Of a stretch of DNA of 64,000 nt, positions 8,455 to 15,789 are shown one piece after another; position 1 is the first letter of the stretch, and each line of letters opens with the position of its first letter. Both the position numbers and the translations under genes were made by a program. Origin of the DNA: a virus. The notes under the pieces were generated by a model. That model ran no database searches and was not told where the DNA came from. It worked only from the letters and a program-made list of their open reading frames with translations. The stretch covers positions 1-64,000 of IMG/VR virus record IMGVR_UViG_3300046684_000205; one strand, given 5' to 3'.

Positions 8455-8849
8455 AAATCACCACACCCGACGGCCGCGTCCGTATCCAGACTGAAGATGC
8501 CGACGTCTCCATCCTGATGGAGGAAGGCGAGACCGCACAGCAGACGCTGCTGCGCAGTGCCCGGTTGCTCTACGCCAGCGCCGAGTACAACATCCAACGC
8601 GCCCAGTTCCGTGAGCTGGCGGCCGCCAGCTTGGGGCCGCCGCTGGAGATCGAACTGCTTGGCAACTGCGTGATGGTCGGAGAACGTGGGCTTTACCGCT
8701 CGATCTCGGCCGAAGAAGGCGAAACGCCAGCTGCAGCCCTGCGCCGTGTCGCCAAGCAGGAGCGCGAGCAGGCGGCCAGCGCGACCGAAGAACACCTTGA
8801 GGCAGCTGCGGTCTTCGAACAAGCTGCCCTTCAACTGGAGAAGAAATGA
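8451..8849 (+). CDS. Hypothetical protein with helical C-terminus
   Basis: 132 residues; ATG 8451 overlaps the upstream stop. The N-terminus is beta-rich and acidic (EDADVSILMEEGE). The last 45 residues are a Glu/Ala/Gln-rich helix that may form a coiled coil. No recognised family. Confidence 0.5.
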   Translation: MKITTPDGRVRIQTEDADVSILMEEGETAQQTLLRSARLLYASAEYNIQRAQFRELAAASLGPPLEIELLGNCVMVGERGLYRSISAEEGETPAAALRRVAKQEREQAASATEEHLEAAAVFEQAALQLEKK

Positions 8850-9169
8850 GCCTCGATGTCTACCTTGTTGCCGAAGACGGCGAAGCGCTGTACACCAGCA
8901 ATATCACCCACAACCTTGGCCGGATGGCCGAGGTGGCCGGTATCTACGAGTGCGTGTGGCGACCCGACGAGAGCGGTTTTACGAAGGCCGGCCAGCTGCG
9001 CGAGCCGCTGCGCGTGGCGCTCGCCGACATGGTGACGCGGCCGTCGTATTACGAGCAGTTCAACGCACCGAATGGCTGGGGCAAGCTCGAGCACTTCCTG
9101 CTGTTCTGCGCCAAGTATCTGGAGGCGTGCATCGCTCACCCGGAAGCCAGCGTCGATGTCAGCCGATAA
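8846..9169 (+). CDS. Conserved phage protein, THNLGRMAEVAGIY type
   Basis: 107 residues. The pattern MSLDVYL, ITHNLGRMAEVAGIY, WRPDE, then an NGWGKLEHF segment is one I recognise as recurring in many phage and plasmid hypothetical proteins. Its function is not known to me. AGAAGAAATG places the start four bases into the previous gene. Confidence 0.6.
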   Translation: MSLDVYLVAEDGEALYTSNITHNLGRMAEVAGIYECVWRPDESGFTKAGQLREPLRVALADMVTRPSYYEQFNAPNGWGKLEHFLLFCAKYLEACIAHPEASVDVSR

Positions 9170-9178
9170 GGAGAGACC

Positions 9179-9481
9179 ATGATCGCCCAATATCTTGACC
9201 TGGCCAACGGCCACCTGACCGAGCAGACCTTCAACGAGCTGCAGCGGCTCTTCCAGTACAACAGCAGTCCGCTACACCTCGGCTGGCCGGCCATGACCAT
9301 CGTGACGCACGATAACGGCGCCTTCGTGACGGTGCCCTACGACTACTCGCTGCAGCAGGGCGAGGCCGTGCCTGCAGACCTCGCGCGTGTCCTGGCAGCA
9401 GCGCGCCTGCGTGACGCCACCCTGATCCGCTTCGACGCCGACGGCGCCGTCGATCCCACCCTCCCTTTCCATGAATGGTGA
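9179..9481 (+). CDS. DUF5983-like hypothetical protein
   Basis: 100 residues, start supported by AAGGAGA. The layout (helix with HLTEQTFNEL, a beta strand with FVTVPY, VPADLARVLAAARL helix, then IRFDADG) resembles DUF5983 proteins of prophage and toxin-antitoxin loci. This is a from-memory resemblance and should be treated as tentative. Confidence 0.5.
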   Translation: MIAQYLDLANGHLTEQTFNELQRLFQYNSSPLHLGWPAMTIVTHDNGAFVTVPYDYSLQQGEAVPADLARVLAAARLRDATLIRFDADGAVDPTLPFHEW

Positions 9482-9484
9482 TAT

Positions 9485-9817
9485 ATGACTATCCTAACCC
9501 GCAAAGAGTACATGAGCTCACATACTCATCTCGTCAGCGCCGACCCGGCTGAGCGCGCCGCGCTGCACCGTACCTACTACGCTCAGTTCGTCAATCAGTA
9601 CACGGTAGCCTCTGTCGTCGGCTTCATCGGTGCCGATGCGCTGCGCAAGTCGAGCGACCAGCACCTGAACGATATTCCGCTCGAGCGGTGGGACCGTGCA
9701 GCTATGGGCATGCCAATGGCACTATCGTTCAAAGCGGCCGGCGACTCCGCGACGAAGGCCGGCCTAGTGTGCGTGGCCAAGGAAGCCGCGCGCCAGTGGC
9801 TGGAGAGCCAGCCGTGA
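9485..9817 (+). CDS. Hypothetical alpha-helical protein
   Basis: 110 residues, predominantly helical. A second ATG at residue 10 gives a slightly shorter alternative. The end overlaps the next GTG start by four bases. No motif recognised. Confidence 0.5.
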   Translation: MTILTRKEYMSSHTHLVSADPAERAALHRTYYAQFVNQYTVASVVGFIGADALRKSSDQHLNDIPLERWDRAAMGMPMALSFKAAGDSATKAGLVCVAKEAARQWLESQP

Positions 9818-9966
9818 CCGCCTGGAACGTCTACATCAACAACCGGAAGATCGACACGGTCTTCTACACACCTGACTGCGACGCCGAGTACGTGCGTCGC
9901 TCCCTGATCGACCACAACGGCTACGACAGCCGGATCGTGGTACGTCGCTCGCAAGGATCCAAATGA
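9814..9966 (+). CDS. Small conserved phage protein (WNVYIN type)
   Basis: 50 residues from GTG 9814 (GTGA overlap with the upstream stop). The pattern WNVYINNRKIDTVF, DCDAEYVRRSLIDHNGYD recurs in small phage proteins I have seen; function unknown to me. The fold would be a small alpha/beta domain. Confidence 0.6.
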   Translation: MTAWNVYINNRKIDTVFYTPDCDAEYVRRSLIDHNGYDSRIVVRRSQGSK

Positions 9967-10232
9967 CCATCCCCACCAACCTCACCCACGCCGAAGTCGG
10001 CGCCTTCCTCATGGCCGTCGGCCAACACATGATCGATCATGACGTGTGCGCCGAGGCTGTGGTGCAGCCGGAAGATGTGCGCGACAACCTGCCCTACGCC
10101 GAGAATCTGGCGCGCAGCATGATCGATGCCTACATCTACAAACCGATGCACCCGGGCCGCGCCCTTGAGATCCTATCCAACCTCACGCTGGAGGAGGCGG
10201 TCAGCTTTATCCGGCCGCCGAAAGGTCTGTGA
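9963..10232 (+). CDS. Hypothetical protein
   Basis: 89 residues, helical, acidic, no Cys cluster or signal. Four-base overlap upstream. Not recognised. Confidence 0.5.
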   Translation: MTIPTNLTHAEVGAFLMAVGQHMIDHDVCAEAVVQPEDVRDNLPYAENLARSMIDAYIYKPMHPGRALEILSNLTLEEAVSFIRPPKGL

Positions 10233-10621
10233 TGCTCAACTACGCCCTCACCGTCAAACACGACCGCGGCATCGTCCACATCCACACGCCGGCAGCCAGC
10301 GACGATGCCGCGCGTGCCATCGTCATGGCTGCCGAGCGCTGCCCCGAGCGCGCGATCCGCAAGGTGCGCGCCTACGACGCCGACGGCTTCGAGCTCCGTG
10401 TGCACGGCCGCCGACGCACGTTCTCACACAACCAGTTCAATATGCGTGAGAACTTCTCGAAGGACGGCCAGAACCGGCCCGACAAGGTGCCCACGCGCTG
10501 GGAGATCCAGCTGCCCGGCGAGGTGCGCTGGCGTCGTGTCTACAGCACCCGGCACACCGGGCTCCGCTACAGCATCCTCGACGGCCTGAAGGTCGTCGTT
10601 TTACTTCCGGAGGCAGTATGA
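10232..10621 (+). CDS. Hypothetical protein with basic centre
   Basis: 129 residues from ATG 10232; a GTG at 10229 would add one residue and give a GTGA overlap. The N-terminus is beta-rich, the middle basic (RVHGRRRTF), and the C-terminus predicts strands. No family recognised. Confidence 0.5.
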   Translation: MLNYALTVKHDRGIVHIHTPAASDDAARAIVMAAERCPERAIRKVRAYDADGFELRVHGRRRTFSHNQFNMRENFSKDGQNRPDKVPTRWEIQLPGEVRWRRVYSTRHTGLRYSILDGLKVVVLLPEAV

Positions 10622-10848
10622 ACGAAACCCGTCTCGAAGCGGCGCGCAGCGCTGCACTGGAGTTCGTATCGGCATGTGGCAACCTGAATATGGCCCGTAC
10701 CGCGCTGGCCCAAGCTGAGGACGACTCAGCTCATGCTGGGCGCGAGCTGGCTGGTGTCGACCTGGCGCGCCAGTCCATCTCTACCGCCGAAGCCGCCGTG
10801 CGCGGCAAGGCCGAGGTTCTGCGGCTTGCGCTGGGAGCGCTGGAATGA
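10618..10848 (+). CDS. Ala-rich helical protein
   Basis: 76 residues, almost entirely helical and Ala/Leu/Glu-rich with a possible coiled coil. GGAGG lies seven bases before the ATG, within the preceding gene. Function unknown. Confidence 0.5.
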   Translation: MNETRLEAARSAALEFVSACGNLNMARTALAQAEDDSAHAGRELAGVDLARQSISTAEAAVRGKAEVLRLALGALE

Positions 10849-11087
10849 TCACCTACCTGATTACCGAACCCGACCAGGCCGGCCAGTGCCGCATCGTCGC
10901 GCGCCACCACGGCCCGCACTTCAAGCCCGACCTCAAGAATTACCACGAGGCGCCGACGGCCTGGCTTGACGCCGGCATCATGGACAGCCGCGGCAAGCTG
11001 GTCTGCCTGTCCAACTCCGAGCACTTCAAAGACATGCAGGCCGACGAGCCGCTGGCGGCCGGCCTGACCTACACCTGCGAGGACTGA
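10845..11087 (+). CDS. Hypothetical alpha/beta protein
   Basis: 80 residues with a short beta start (ITYLITEPD), two His clusters and two Cys residues near the end. Coupled to the upstream gene. Not recognised. Confidence 0.5.
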   Translation: MITYLITEPDQAGQCRIVARHHGPHFKPDLKNYHEAPTAWLDAGIMDSRGKLVCLSNSEHFKDMQADEPLAAGLTYTCED

Positions 11088-11088
11088 A

Positions 11089-11286
11089 ATGAATAAACCT
11101 ATCCTGCGCCCGTCTGTTGTGCCCGATCTGAAGGGCAGCTACGGGCCTGAAATCTACTTCGACCCGCAGCCTGACGAGGAGTGGCCCGAGGGCTGCTGGG
11201 CCTGCTGGATCCCCGATGGCGATACCTATCACGGCGCGACGCCGAACGACGCACTGGCAGCCTGGGAGGAGGGCCAAAAGCGATGA
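11089..11286 (+). CDS. Hypothetical Trp-rich small protein
   Basis: 65 residues; the centre WPEGCWACWIPDGDTYHG is Trp/Cys-rich and the end (TPNDALAAWEEGQ) resembles the closing helix of small HicB-like or DUF1902-like antitoxin folds. That resemblance is faint and no partner toxin was seen. Confidence 0.45.
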   Translation: MNKPILRPSVVPDLKGSYGPEIYFDPQPDEEWPEGCWACWIPDGDTYHGATPNDALAAWEEGQKR

Positions 11287-11435
11287 CCCCACAAGACCGC
11301 AAGGAATTCGCCGCCTACCTGAAAGGCTGCACTGACAACCAGGTGCTGGGCGTGCTGGAAAAGGAGCGTGAGGCCGGTCGCCAGGACTATGCCCATCTCG
11401 CCGAACTCGAGGCATCGAAGAGGAATCTGGTATGA
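11283..11435 (+). CDS. Small helical protein
   Basis: 50 residues, charged and helical (DRKEFAAYLKGCTDNQVLGV). ATG 11283 overlaps the previous stop; GGAGG lies in the upstream gene. Function unknown. Confidence 0.45.
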   Translation: MTPQDRKEFAAYLKGCTDNQVLGVLEKEREAGRQDYAHLAELEASKRNLV

Positions 11436-11638
11436 GCCGTCTCGCACACGCCGCCATCGGCACATCCGGCATGGAAGCCGGGAAGGAGGAGCTGTCGGCG
11501 AAGGCCCAGCTCGAGATCCGCGACGCCAGGAGCATCCAATCGCAGACCGGCTGCACCTGGTCCGAAGCCTTGCGCATCGCCGCCGGCAAGGCGCACCCGG
11601 TCGAGAAGTTCGCCGCCAACACCTGGAGGAACCCATGA
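11432..11638 (+). CDS. Small hypothetical protein
   Basis: 68 residues. The segment ARSIQSQTGCTWSEALRIAAGKA could be a short helix-turn-helix, but no DNA-binding family is clear. Four-base overlaps on both sides. Confidence 0.45.
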   Translation: MSRLAHAAIGTSGMEAGKEELSAKAQLEIRDARSIQSQTGCTWSEALRIAAGKAHPVEKFAANTWRNP

Positions 11639-11907
11639 CCATCACCCGCGCCCAAGCCCGCCAGTACGTCGCCCACGGCGTCGACGACGCCGCCCAGCAC
11701 TGCCAGCCCAAGGACGTGCCCGACCACGACCGGGTGCGCTATGTCGGCTACGACGCCGGCTTTGTGCCGATGGTCGTCGCCGTCTGGAGCTGCCTGCCCG
11801 GCTGCGAGATCGATGCCGACGAGGCCGAAGACCTTGCCACCGACCTGCTGATCGAACTGAAGTGGTTCGCGGCCGGCGCCGGTACCGAAGCCATTTTCGT
11901 TCTGTGA
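11635..11907 (+). CDS. Hypothetical protein
   Basis: 90 residues from ATG 11635, preceded by TGGAGGA. Acidic, with alternating beta and helix and a Cys-x3-Cys in the middle. It ends Leu-TGA inside the first copy of the repeated initiation cassette at 11901. Confidence 0.5.
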   Translation: MTITRAQARQYVAHGVDDAAQHCQPKDVPDHDRVRYVGYDAGFVPMVVAVWSCLPGCEIDADEAEDLATDLLIELKWFAAGAGTEAIFVL

Positions 11908-11920
11908 AAGGACACCCATG
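11901..11920 (+). repeat. Repeated translation-initiation cassette, copy 1
   Basis: The 20 bases TCTGTGAAAGGACACCCATG span the upstream Leu-stop, the AAGGA ribosome site and the next start codon. The same 20 bases occur at 12124-12143, and a shortened form at 12613-12630. The protein-coding flanks are unrelated. Confidence 0.85.
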
Positions 11921-12130
11921 ACCCGCGAAGAACAGCAGCAGTACATCGAGAGCTGCCTCGAATCGCAGCGCAAATATCTGATGGACCATCTCGACAAGGT
12001 GCCAGAAAACTGGGACGGCATCGAGCTGCGCAACTGGTTTGCTGATGTTGCTGTCAATGGCTGCCGCTACAAGATGGAGCGCAAACGCGCTCGTGACTAC
12101 CAGAACGACATCATCGTTCATAATCTGTGA
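11918..12130 (+). CDS. Small helical hypothetical protein
   Basis: 70 residues, charged and helical, with YIESCLESQRKYLMDHL followed by a basic run (KMERKRARDYQ). Its initiation region is the first copy of a repeated cassette. Function unknown. Confidence 0.5.
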   Translation: MTREEQQQYIESCLESQRKYLMDHLDKVPENWDGIELRNWFADVAVNGCRYKMERKRARDYQNDIIVHNL

Positions 12131-12143
12131 AAGGACACCCATG
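12124..12143 (+). repeat. Repeated translation-initiation cassette, copy 2
   Basis: Identical over all 20 bases to 11901-11920, again covering a Leu-TGA, AAGGA and ATG. It initiates the RadC-like gene. Confidence 0.85.
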
Positions 12144-12617
12144 CCTTCCCAAGTTCAAGAGGCGCGCGCCGAGTACCGCGCCGACGACGCCGTGCTGGCC
12201 GCGGCCATGAAGATTCTGGCCAAGCGCCTCAAGCAGCCTGGCCAGATGCTGTCGTCGCCGACAATCGTCAAGGACTACCTGACGCTGCATCTGGCCACGC
12301 TCGAAGCCGAGCGTTTCGACGCGCTGTTTGCCGACGTCAAGAACCGGCTGCTCAAGCACGAAATCATGTTCACCGGCACGATCACGCACACCAGCGTCTA
12401 CCCGCGCGAAGTGGTCAAGCTGGCACTGCAACTGAACGCCAGCAGCGTGATCCTGGCGCACAACCACCCATCCGGCGATCCAGCGCCGAGCGAGGCGGAT
12501 CACCGCCTGACGCGCGCCCTGACCCAGGCGCTGGGACTGGTCGACATCCGCGTGCTGGACCACGTCATCGTGGCTGGCATGCGCACCCACTCCATGGCCG
12601 AACACGGCCAGATCTGA
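12141..12617 (+). CDS. RadC-like JAB/MPN-domain protein
   Basis: 158 residues, about the length of the short phage/plasmid RadC-like (YeeS/YkfG) proteins. The JAB metal-site signature is intact at residues 107-120 (HNHPSGDPAPSEAD), with a Glu near position 57 and a final MRTHSMAEHG. These domains form a zinc metallopeptidase fold; their role in DNA metabolism is not established. Sits in the accessory chain. Confidence 0.85.
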   Translation: MPSQVQEARAEYRADDAVLAAAMKILAKRLKQPGQMLSSPTIVKDYLTLHLATLEAERFDALFADVKNRLLKHEIMFTGTITHTSVYPREVVKLALQLNASSVILAHNHPSGDPAPSEADHRLTRALTQALGLVDIRVLDHVIVAGMRTHSMAEHGQI

Positions 12618-12630
12618 GAGGACACCCATG
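12613..12630 (+). repeat. Repeated translation-initiation cassette, diverged copy 3
   Basis: TCTGAGAGGACACCCATG matches the two upstream copies except for a short internal change and a two-base deletion in the Shine-Dalgarno part. Confidence 0.75.
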
Positions 12631-12834
12631 AGACTTATCGAAGAGCGTACCGTTTTCGTCACCGACGACGGCCAGCAGCACGCCACGCGGCAGGCCGCGG
12701 AGGATCACGACTACTGCCGCAGTCTCGCCGCCCAGCTGGAGCAGGATATTGACCTGGCCGGCGCCGATTACGTCAGCTACGAGGGGATCGTCCGGTGGTT
12801 CACCTCTCGCTTTGAGCTGGAGCCGAAGTCATGA
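12628..12834 (+). CDS. Small hypothetical protein
   Basis: 68 residues, start in the third initiation cassette. A beta-hairpin-like N-terminus (ERTVFVTDDGQQHATRQAA) precedes two helices. This N-terminal form is frequent in small phage proteins. Function unknown. Confidence 0.5.
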   Translation: MRLIEERTVFVTDDGQQHATRQAAEDHDYCRSLAAQLEQDIDLAGADYVSYEGIVRWFTSRFELEPKS

Positions 12835-13289
12835 AGCCCATTACCGCCGATATGCTCATCGGGGCCGCGGCCATCAACGACCTCGATGAGGCGCTGCGCA
12901 GCGTGATGGACGTCGTCGGCATCGACGACGGCGGCGTCGCCGGCCTGGTCTTCTCCGGCGACCGCGACCGTGATTGGTGGCCGACCGCCGCGCACACCGA
13001 ACGTATGGAGATGCTGCGGCGTTGGGCGGCCGCCGAGGAGGCTATGGGCGGCGAGCCTGATCTGCCGCCCGACCCTGACAAACAGAACGACGACCGCGCC
13101 GAATGGGCTGGTGAGGCTATCAAGGCTTTCGCTCGCGCTACCAACATGGACGCCGCCGGTGAGGATGACGAGACGATCCTTGGCGACTTGCTGGACGGTC
13201 TGCAGCACTGGTGCGATCGCCGCGGCATCGACTTCGATGCGGCGCTTGAGCAGGGCCGGCAGTATTACATCGAGGAGACGCAGCCGTGA
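12831..13289 (+). CDS. Acidic hypothetical protein
   Basis: 152 residues, strongly acidic (long runs of Asp/Glu) with Trp-rich WWPTAAHTERMEMLRRW near the middle. It could mimic nucleic acid as small acidic phage proteins sometimes do, but this is speculation from charge alone. Confidence 0.5.
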   Translation: MKPITADMLIGAAAINDLDEALRSVMDVVGIDDGGVAGLVFSGDRDRDWWPTAAHTERMEMLRRWAAAEEAMGGEPDLPPDPDKQNDDRAEWAGEAIKAFARATNMDAAGEDDETILGDLLDGLQHWCDRRGIDFDAALEQGRQYYIEETQP

Positions 13290-13486
13290 CTATCACCGTC
13301 CGCGAAGCCCGCGAGCTGCGCAAGCGCATCACGAAATTCGTCAACGCCTCCGTTGCGCACAGCTGGAAGGGCAGCGACCGGGCAGCAGCCCACGCCGACT
13401 ACGAGGAGGAGCTGCGCGTCGCCAAGAAGCGCCTGCACGAGTGCATCGAAGCCCTGAAACTGCCTGACGGAAGGATCCAACCATGA
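13286..13486 (+). CDS. Small SWKG-family helical protein (copy 1)
   Basis: 66 residues from GTG 13286. The pattern VNASVAHSWKGSDR followed by a charged helix and LHECIEAL matches the gene at 22270 (AAIEDSWKGGGD then LNAFIDEI). These two are probably paralogues of a small phage family with an SWKG core. Function unknown. Confidence 0.55.
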   Translation: MTITVREARELRKRITKFVNASVAHSWKGSDRAAAHADYEEELRVAKKRLHECIEALKLPDGRIQP

Positions 13487-13947
13487 TCATTAACCAACCC
13501 AACGACGGCCGCGGCCTGCTCTACCATCTGGTGGACTTGCTCGGCCAGACCGTGCACGCCTACCGCGACTTCGATGCGGCTTTCCGCTGCCGCGAGGGCG
13601 ACCAGCGCATCGCCATTCAGATCGAAGGTGGCCGCTGGCTGACTAATCCTCCGGCGCCGGTCAGCCAGCTGTCCCTGGGTCCGGAGGCGCGCCGACTCCT
13701 GCCGGATCAGGTGCAGAATCTGACCTCCGGGCTGTACCTGTCCGAGCACAGGTCACTGAAGGACTACGACCTTGCGGTGGCCGACGCCGTGCAAGACGTC
13801 ATTTTCGGTCCGGAGGTGCGAGGCCATTATCGTCATTGTGGGGCAACATTCGAGCAGGATGTCTTCCTGCATCACAATGAAACCAGCTGCCCGCATTGCG
13901 GCGGCGCCGTCAAACCTTATATGACGACCGATGTGAGTAAGCCGTGA
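13483..13947 (+). CDS. Hypothetical protein with C-terminal zinc site
   Basis: 154 residues. The last 40 residues hold HYRHCG and CPHCGG, likely a single zinc-binding ribbon. The N-terminal part is alpha/beta without a recognisable family. Confidence 0.5.
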   Translation: MIINQPNDGRGLLYHLVDLLGQTVHAYRDFDAAFRCREGDQRIAIQIEGGRWLTNPPAPVSQLSLGPEARRLLPDQVQNLTSGLYLSEHRSLKDYDLAVADAVQDVIFGPEVRGHYRHCGATFEQDVFLHHNETSCPHCGGAVKPYMTTDVSKP

Positions 13948-14237
13948 TCCCGCCCACCACCCGCGAGCAGTTCGAACTTGTGCGGCCGCTGCTGGAGAAC
14001 TTCCGCAGGAAGACTCGCCCGCGCCGGCACGACCTCTACGACGTCGTCTGCGCCATCCTGGCGCGCGAGCAGTACGGCCTGACTTGGCGCACGCTGCCGG
14101 CTGGCTCACCACCGTGGCGCACCGTGCATGAGTACTACATCCAGTGGACGATGCCGACACGCGACGGCAGCGAGCCGCTGCTGCCGAAAATCTACCGGAC
14201 GCTACAAGGTGTCTGGCCCCCCAAGGAGAACACATGA
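13944..14237 (+). CDS. IS5-type transposase N-terminal domain (DUF4096-like), standalone
   Basis: 97 residues from GTG 13944. The order TREQFELVRPLL, RRHDLYDVVCAILARE, TWRTLPAGSPPWRTVHEYYIQW matches the N-terminal helical domain of IS5/IS4-family transposases (pfam DUF4096), where it precedes the DDE core. Here the frame ends cleanly after this domain, no DDE part follows, and it is coupled to both neighbours like a native gene. Probably a captured DNA-binding module rather than an active transposase. Confidence 0.7.
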   Translation: MIPPTTREQFELVRPLLENFRRKTRPRRHDLYDVVCAILAREQYGLTWRTLPAGSPPWRTVHEYYIQWTMPTRDGSEPLLPKIYRTLQGVWPPKENT

Positions 14238-14638
14238 AACCTTCCCTCTACGTCCTCACTGATGCCCAGCATGCCACCGTGCTGGCGGCGCTGCGCAACC
14301 TGCAGAACACGCCAAGCTACAGCATCCCCAGCGCGATCAAGGACATCGCCACCAACGGCGGCACCGTTACCCCGCTGGACGACAAGGCCATCGACCAGCT
14401 GTGCGAAGGCCTGAATCACACCGGCCTGTCGTTCGGCGAGGTCGTCAACCTGCTGGGCGAGGACGAGAGCAACCCGTATGTGGCCGGCGCGGCTGAGCAC
14501 CACCTGGCCAACGAGCGCGAATTCGATGGCAAGGTCATGGTCTCGGATGGCGGCGACGACGGCGCCTACGTGATGTGCTGGCTGTGGGTCAGCGACGAAC
14601 TGGCCGGCGTGACGCCGGCTGAGGAGCCCAACGAATGA
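14234..14638 (+). CDS. Hypothetical protein
   Basis: 134 residues from ATG 14234, preceded by AAGGAGA. The N-terminal half is helical (DAQHATVLAALRNLQ) and the C-terminal half acidic with strand-forming Trp-rich MCWLWVSDEL. Not recognised. Confidence 0.5.
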   Translation: MKPSLYVLTDAQHATVLAALRNLQNTPSYSIPSAIKDIATNGGTVTPLDDKAIDQLCEGLNHTGLSFGEVVNLLGEDESNPYVAGAAEHHLANEREFDGKVMVSDGGDDGAYVMCWLWVSDELAGVTPAEEPNE

Positions 14639-15096
14639 ACCACCAATTCACCCTCACCGCCACTACCGGCGCCATGCTGCAGCAGGGGCGCGTGCACGAT
14701 CTGGTGCAGCGGGTGCTGATGGATGGCCAGGCCAAGGCAGCCGAGCACGCTGTGGATGGAGACGCTGAAGGCCGCTTCCGCAACGAAGCCGCCGATGCGC
14801 GCGATATGGAATTCACCCTCGTCCCGGTGCCGCCGCCCACCACGCAGCTGGCGGCGCAGGCACGCCTGTTCGTCATGGCCCTCGACGACATGGGTTTCAG
14901 CAAGGACGAGCCGATCAACGGCGGCGACTGCGTCGAATTCATCGATCAGCGCCAGGCGCTGCTGCGGCGCCTGCCGGCGCTGGCTGAACTTGCGGGTGCG
15001 GTCGACACCTTCCTCAAAGCCCGCGTGCCGGAAGACGGCAGCTACAGCCAGATCATCGAGCCGCTGATCGCCGCGCACATGAAGGTGAGATCATGA
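14635..15096 (+). CDS. Hypothetical helical protein
   Basis: 153 residues, largely helical, with a Pro-rich hinge (VPVPPPTTQ) around residue 62. The final helix contains EDGSYSQIIEPLIAAHM. No family identified. Confidence 0.5.
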   Translation: MNHQFTLTATTGAMLQQGRVHDLVQRVLMDGQAKAAEHAVDGDAEGRFRNEAADARDMEFTLVPVPPPTTQLAAQARLFVMALDDMGFSKDEPINGGDCVEFIDQRQALLRRLPALAELAGAVDTFLKARVPEDGSYSQIIEPLIAAHMKVRS

Positions 15097-15350
15097 ACCC
15101 GCCCAGCATACTGATGCTGATACGCCTGCAGCGCGCTGTGGAAGCCGCTCGGGCCGCCAGCGAAGCACTCGGCGACCTGACGGACGTGATCTCCAGTAAT
15201 GGTCTGAACGACGCCCAGCAGGAGCTGCTGGAAGACGAGGTCATCAACCTTGCGTTGGGCGACCCGCTGCGGGATGGTCTGGAGCCGCGAGCGATCGGCA
15301 TGGATCAGTTGAAGGCTCTGCTCAACGCACTGCACTGGGAGCAGCCATGA
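15093..15350 (+). CDS. Hypothetical helical protein
   Basis: 85 residues, helical and acidic. It overlaps its neighbours by four bases on both sides. Function unknown. Confidence 0.5.
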   Translation: MNPPSILMLIRLQRAVEAARAASEALGDLTDVISSNGLNDAQQELLEDEVINLALGDPLRDGLEPRAIGMDQLKALLNALHWEQP

Positions 15351-15550
15351 AGGAGTCCGACATCGCCTATGAGGTTGGTCGCTTCTGGGTGTACAAGGAC
15401 GTCAAGCGCTGCGGCTACACGGTGTTCGAAGCCGGCGCCGCGTACTCCACCAGCGACAGCACCTACCCGCTCACCGTCGACGGCCTGACGCTTGCCAAGG
15501 CGCGCGTCGACTACCTCTTCAACCGACACAAGCAGGAGACCAACCCATGA
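15347..15550 (+). CDS. Small alpha/beta hypothetical protein
   Basis: 67 residues with beta strands and a closing helix (LAKARVDYLFNRHKQ). The layout resembles small phage proteins with a beta-hairpin and one helix; no function assigned. It ends inside the first copy of the 19-base repeat at 15532. Confidence 0.5.
   Translation: MKESDIAYEVGRFWVYKDVKRCGYTVFEAGAAYSTSDSTYPLTVDGLTLAKARVDYLFNRHKQETNP
15532..15550 (+). repeat. Second initiation-cassette repeat, copy 1
   Basis: GCAGGAGACCAACCCATGA covers the last codons and stop of one gene and the AGGAG plus ATG of the next. The same 19 bases recur at 15771-15789, so both genes end with the residues ETNP. Confidence 0.85.
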
Positions 15551-15789
15551 ACCAAATCCAGACCGGCGTCGTCGAGAACGTCGAATACACCTCCGGCAGC
15601 GCCGGCAACCAGTGGACCACCATCAGCGGTGTGCGTTATGCCACCTGGTGGAACGTCATGACCCGCGACTGGAAGGTTGGCGACACCGTGACTTTCCAGT
15701 CTTACGAGGCAACTCTCTGGAGTGGGCAGCCGAAGGTGCCGGGCGCCCAGAACATCCGCAAGGCCGTACTGCAGGAGACCAACCCATGA
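15547..15789 (+). CDS. Small beta-barrel-like hypothetical protein
   Basis: 80 residues, beta-rich (GVVENVEYTS, GVRYATWWNV, VGDTVTFQSYEA). The VGDTVTF strand and length are consistent with an OB-like or SH3-like fold, which would suit nucleic-acid binding, but no signature is present. It shares its C-terminal ETNP and initiation cassette with the upstream gene. Confidence 0.5.
   Translation: MNQIQTGVVENVEYTSGSAGNQWTTISGVRYATWWNVMTRDWKVGDTVTFQSYEATLWSGQPKVPGAQNIRKAVLQETNP
15771..15789 (+). repeat. Second initiation-cassette repeat, copy 2
   Basis: Identical to 15532-15550 over 19 bases. It initiates the gene at 15786. Confidence 0.85.

Noticed and set aside
13944-14237. An intact insertion sequence around the transposase-like domain
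   Set aside because: No terminal inverted repeats, no DDE core and no target-site duplication are visible; the frame is coupled to its neighbours.
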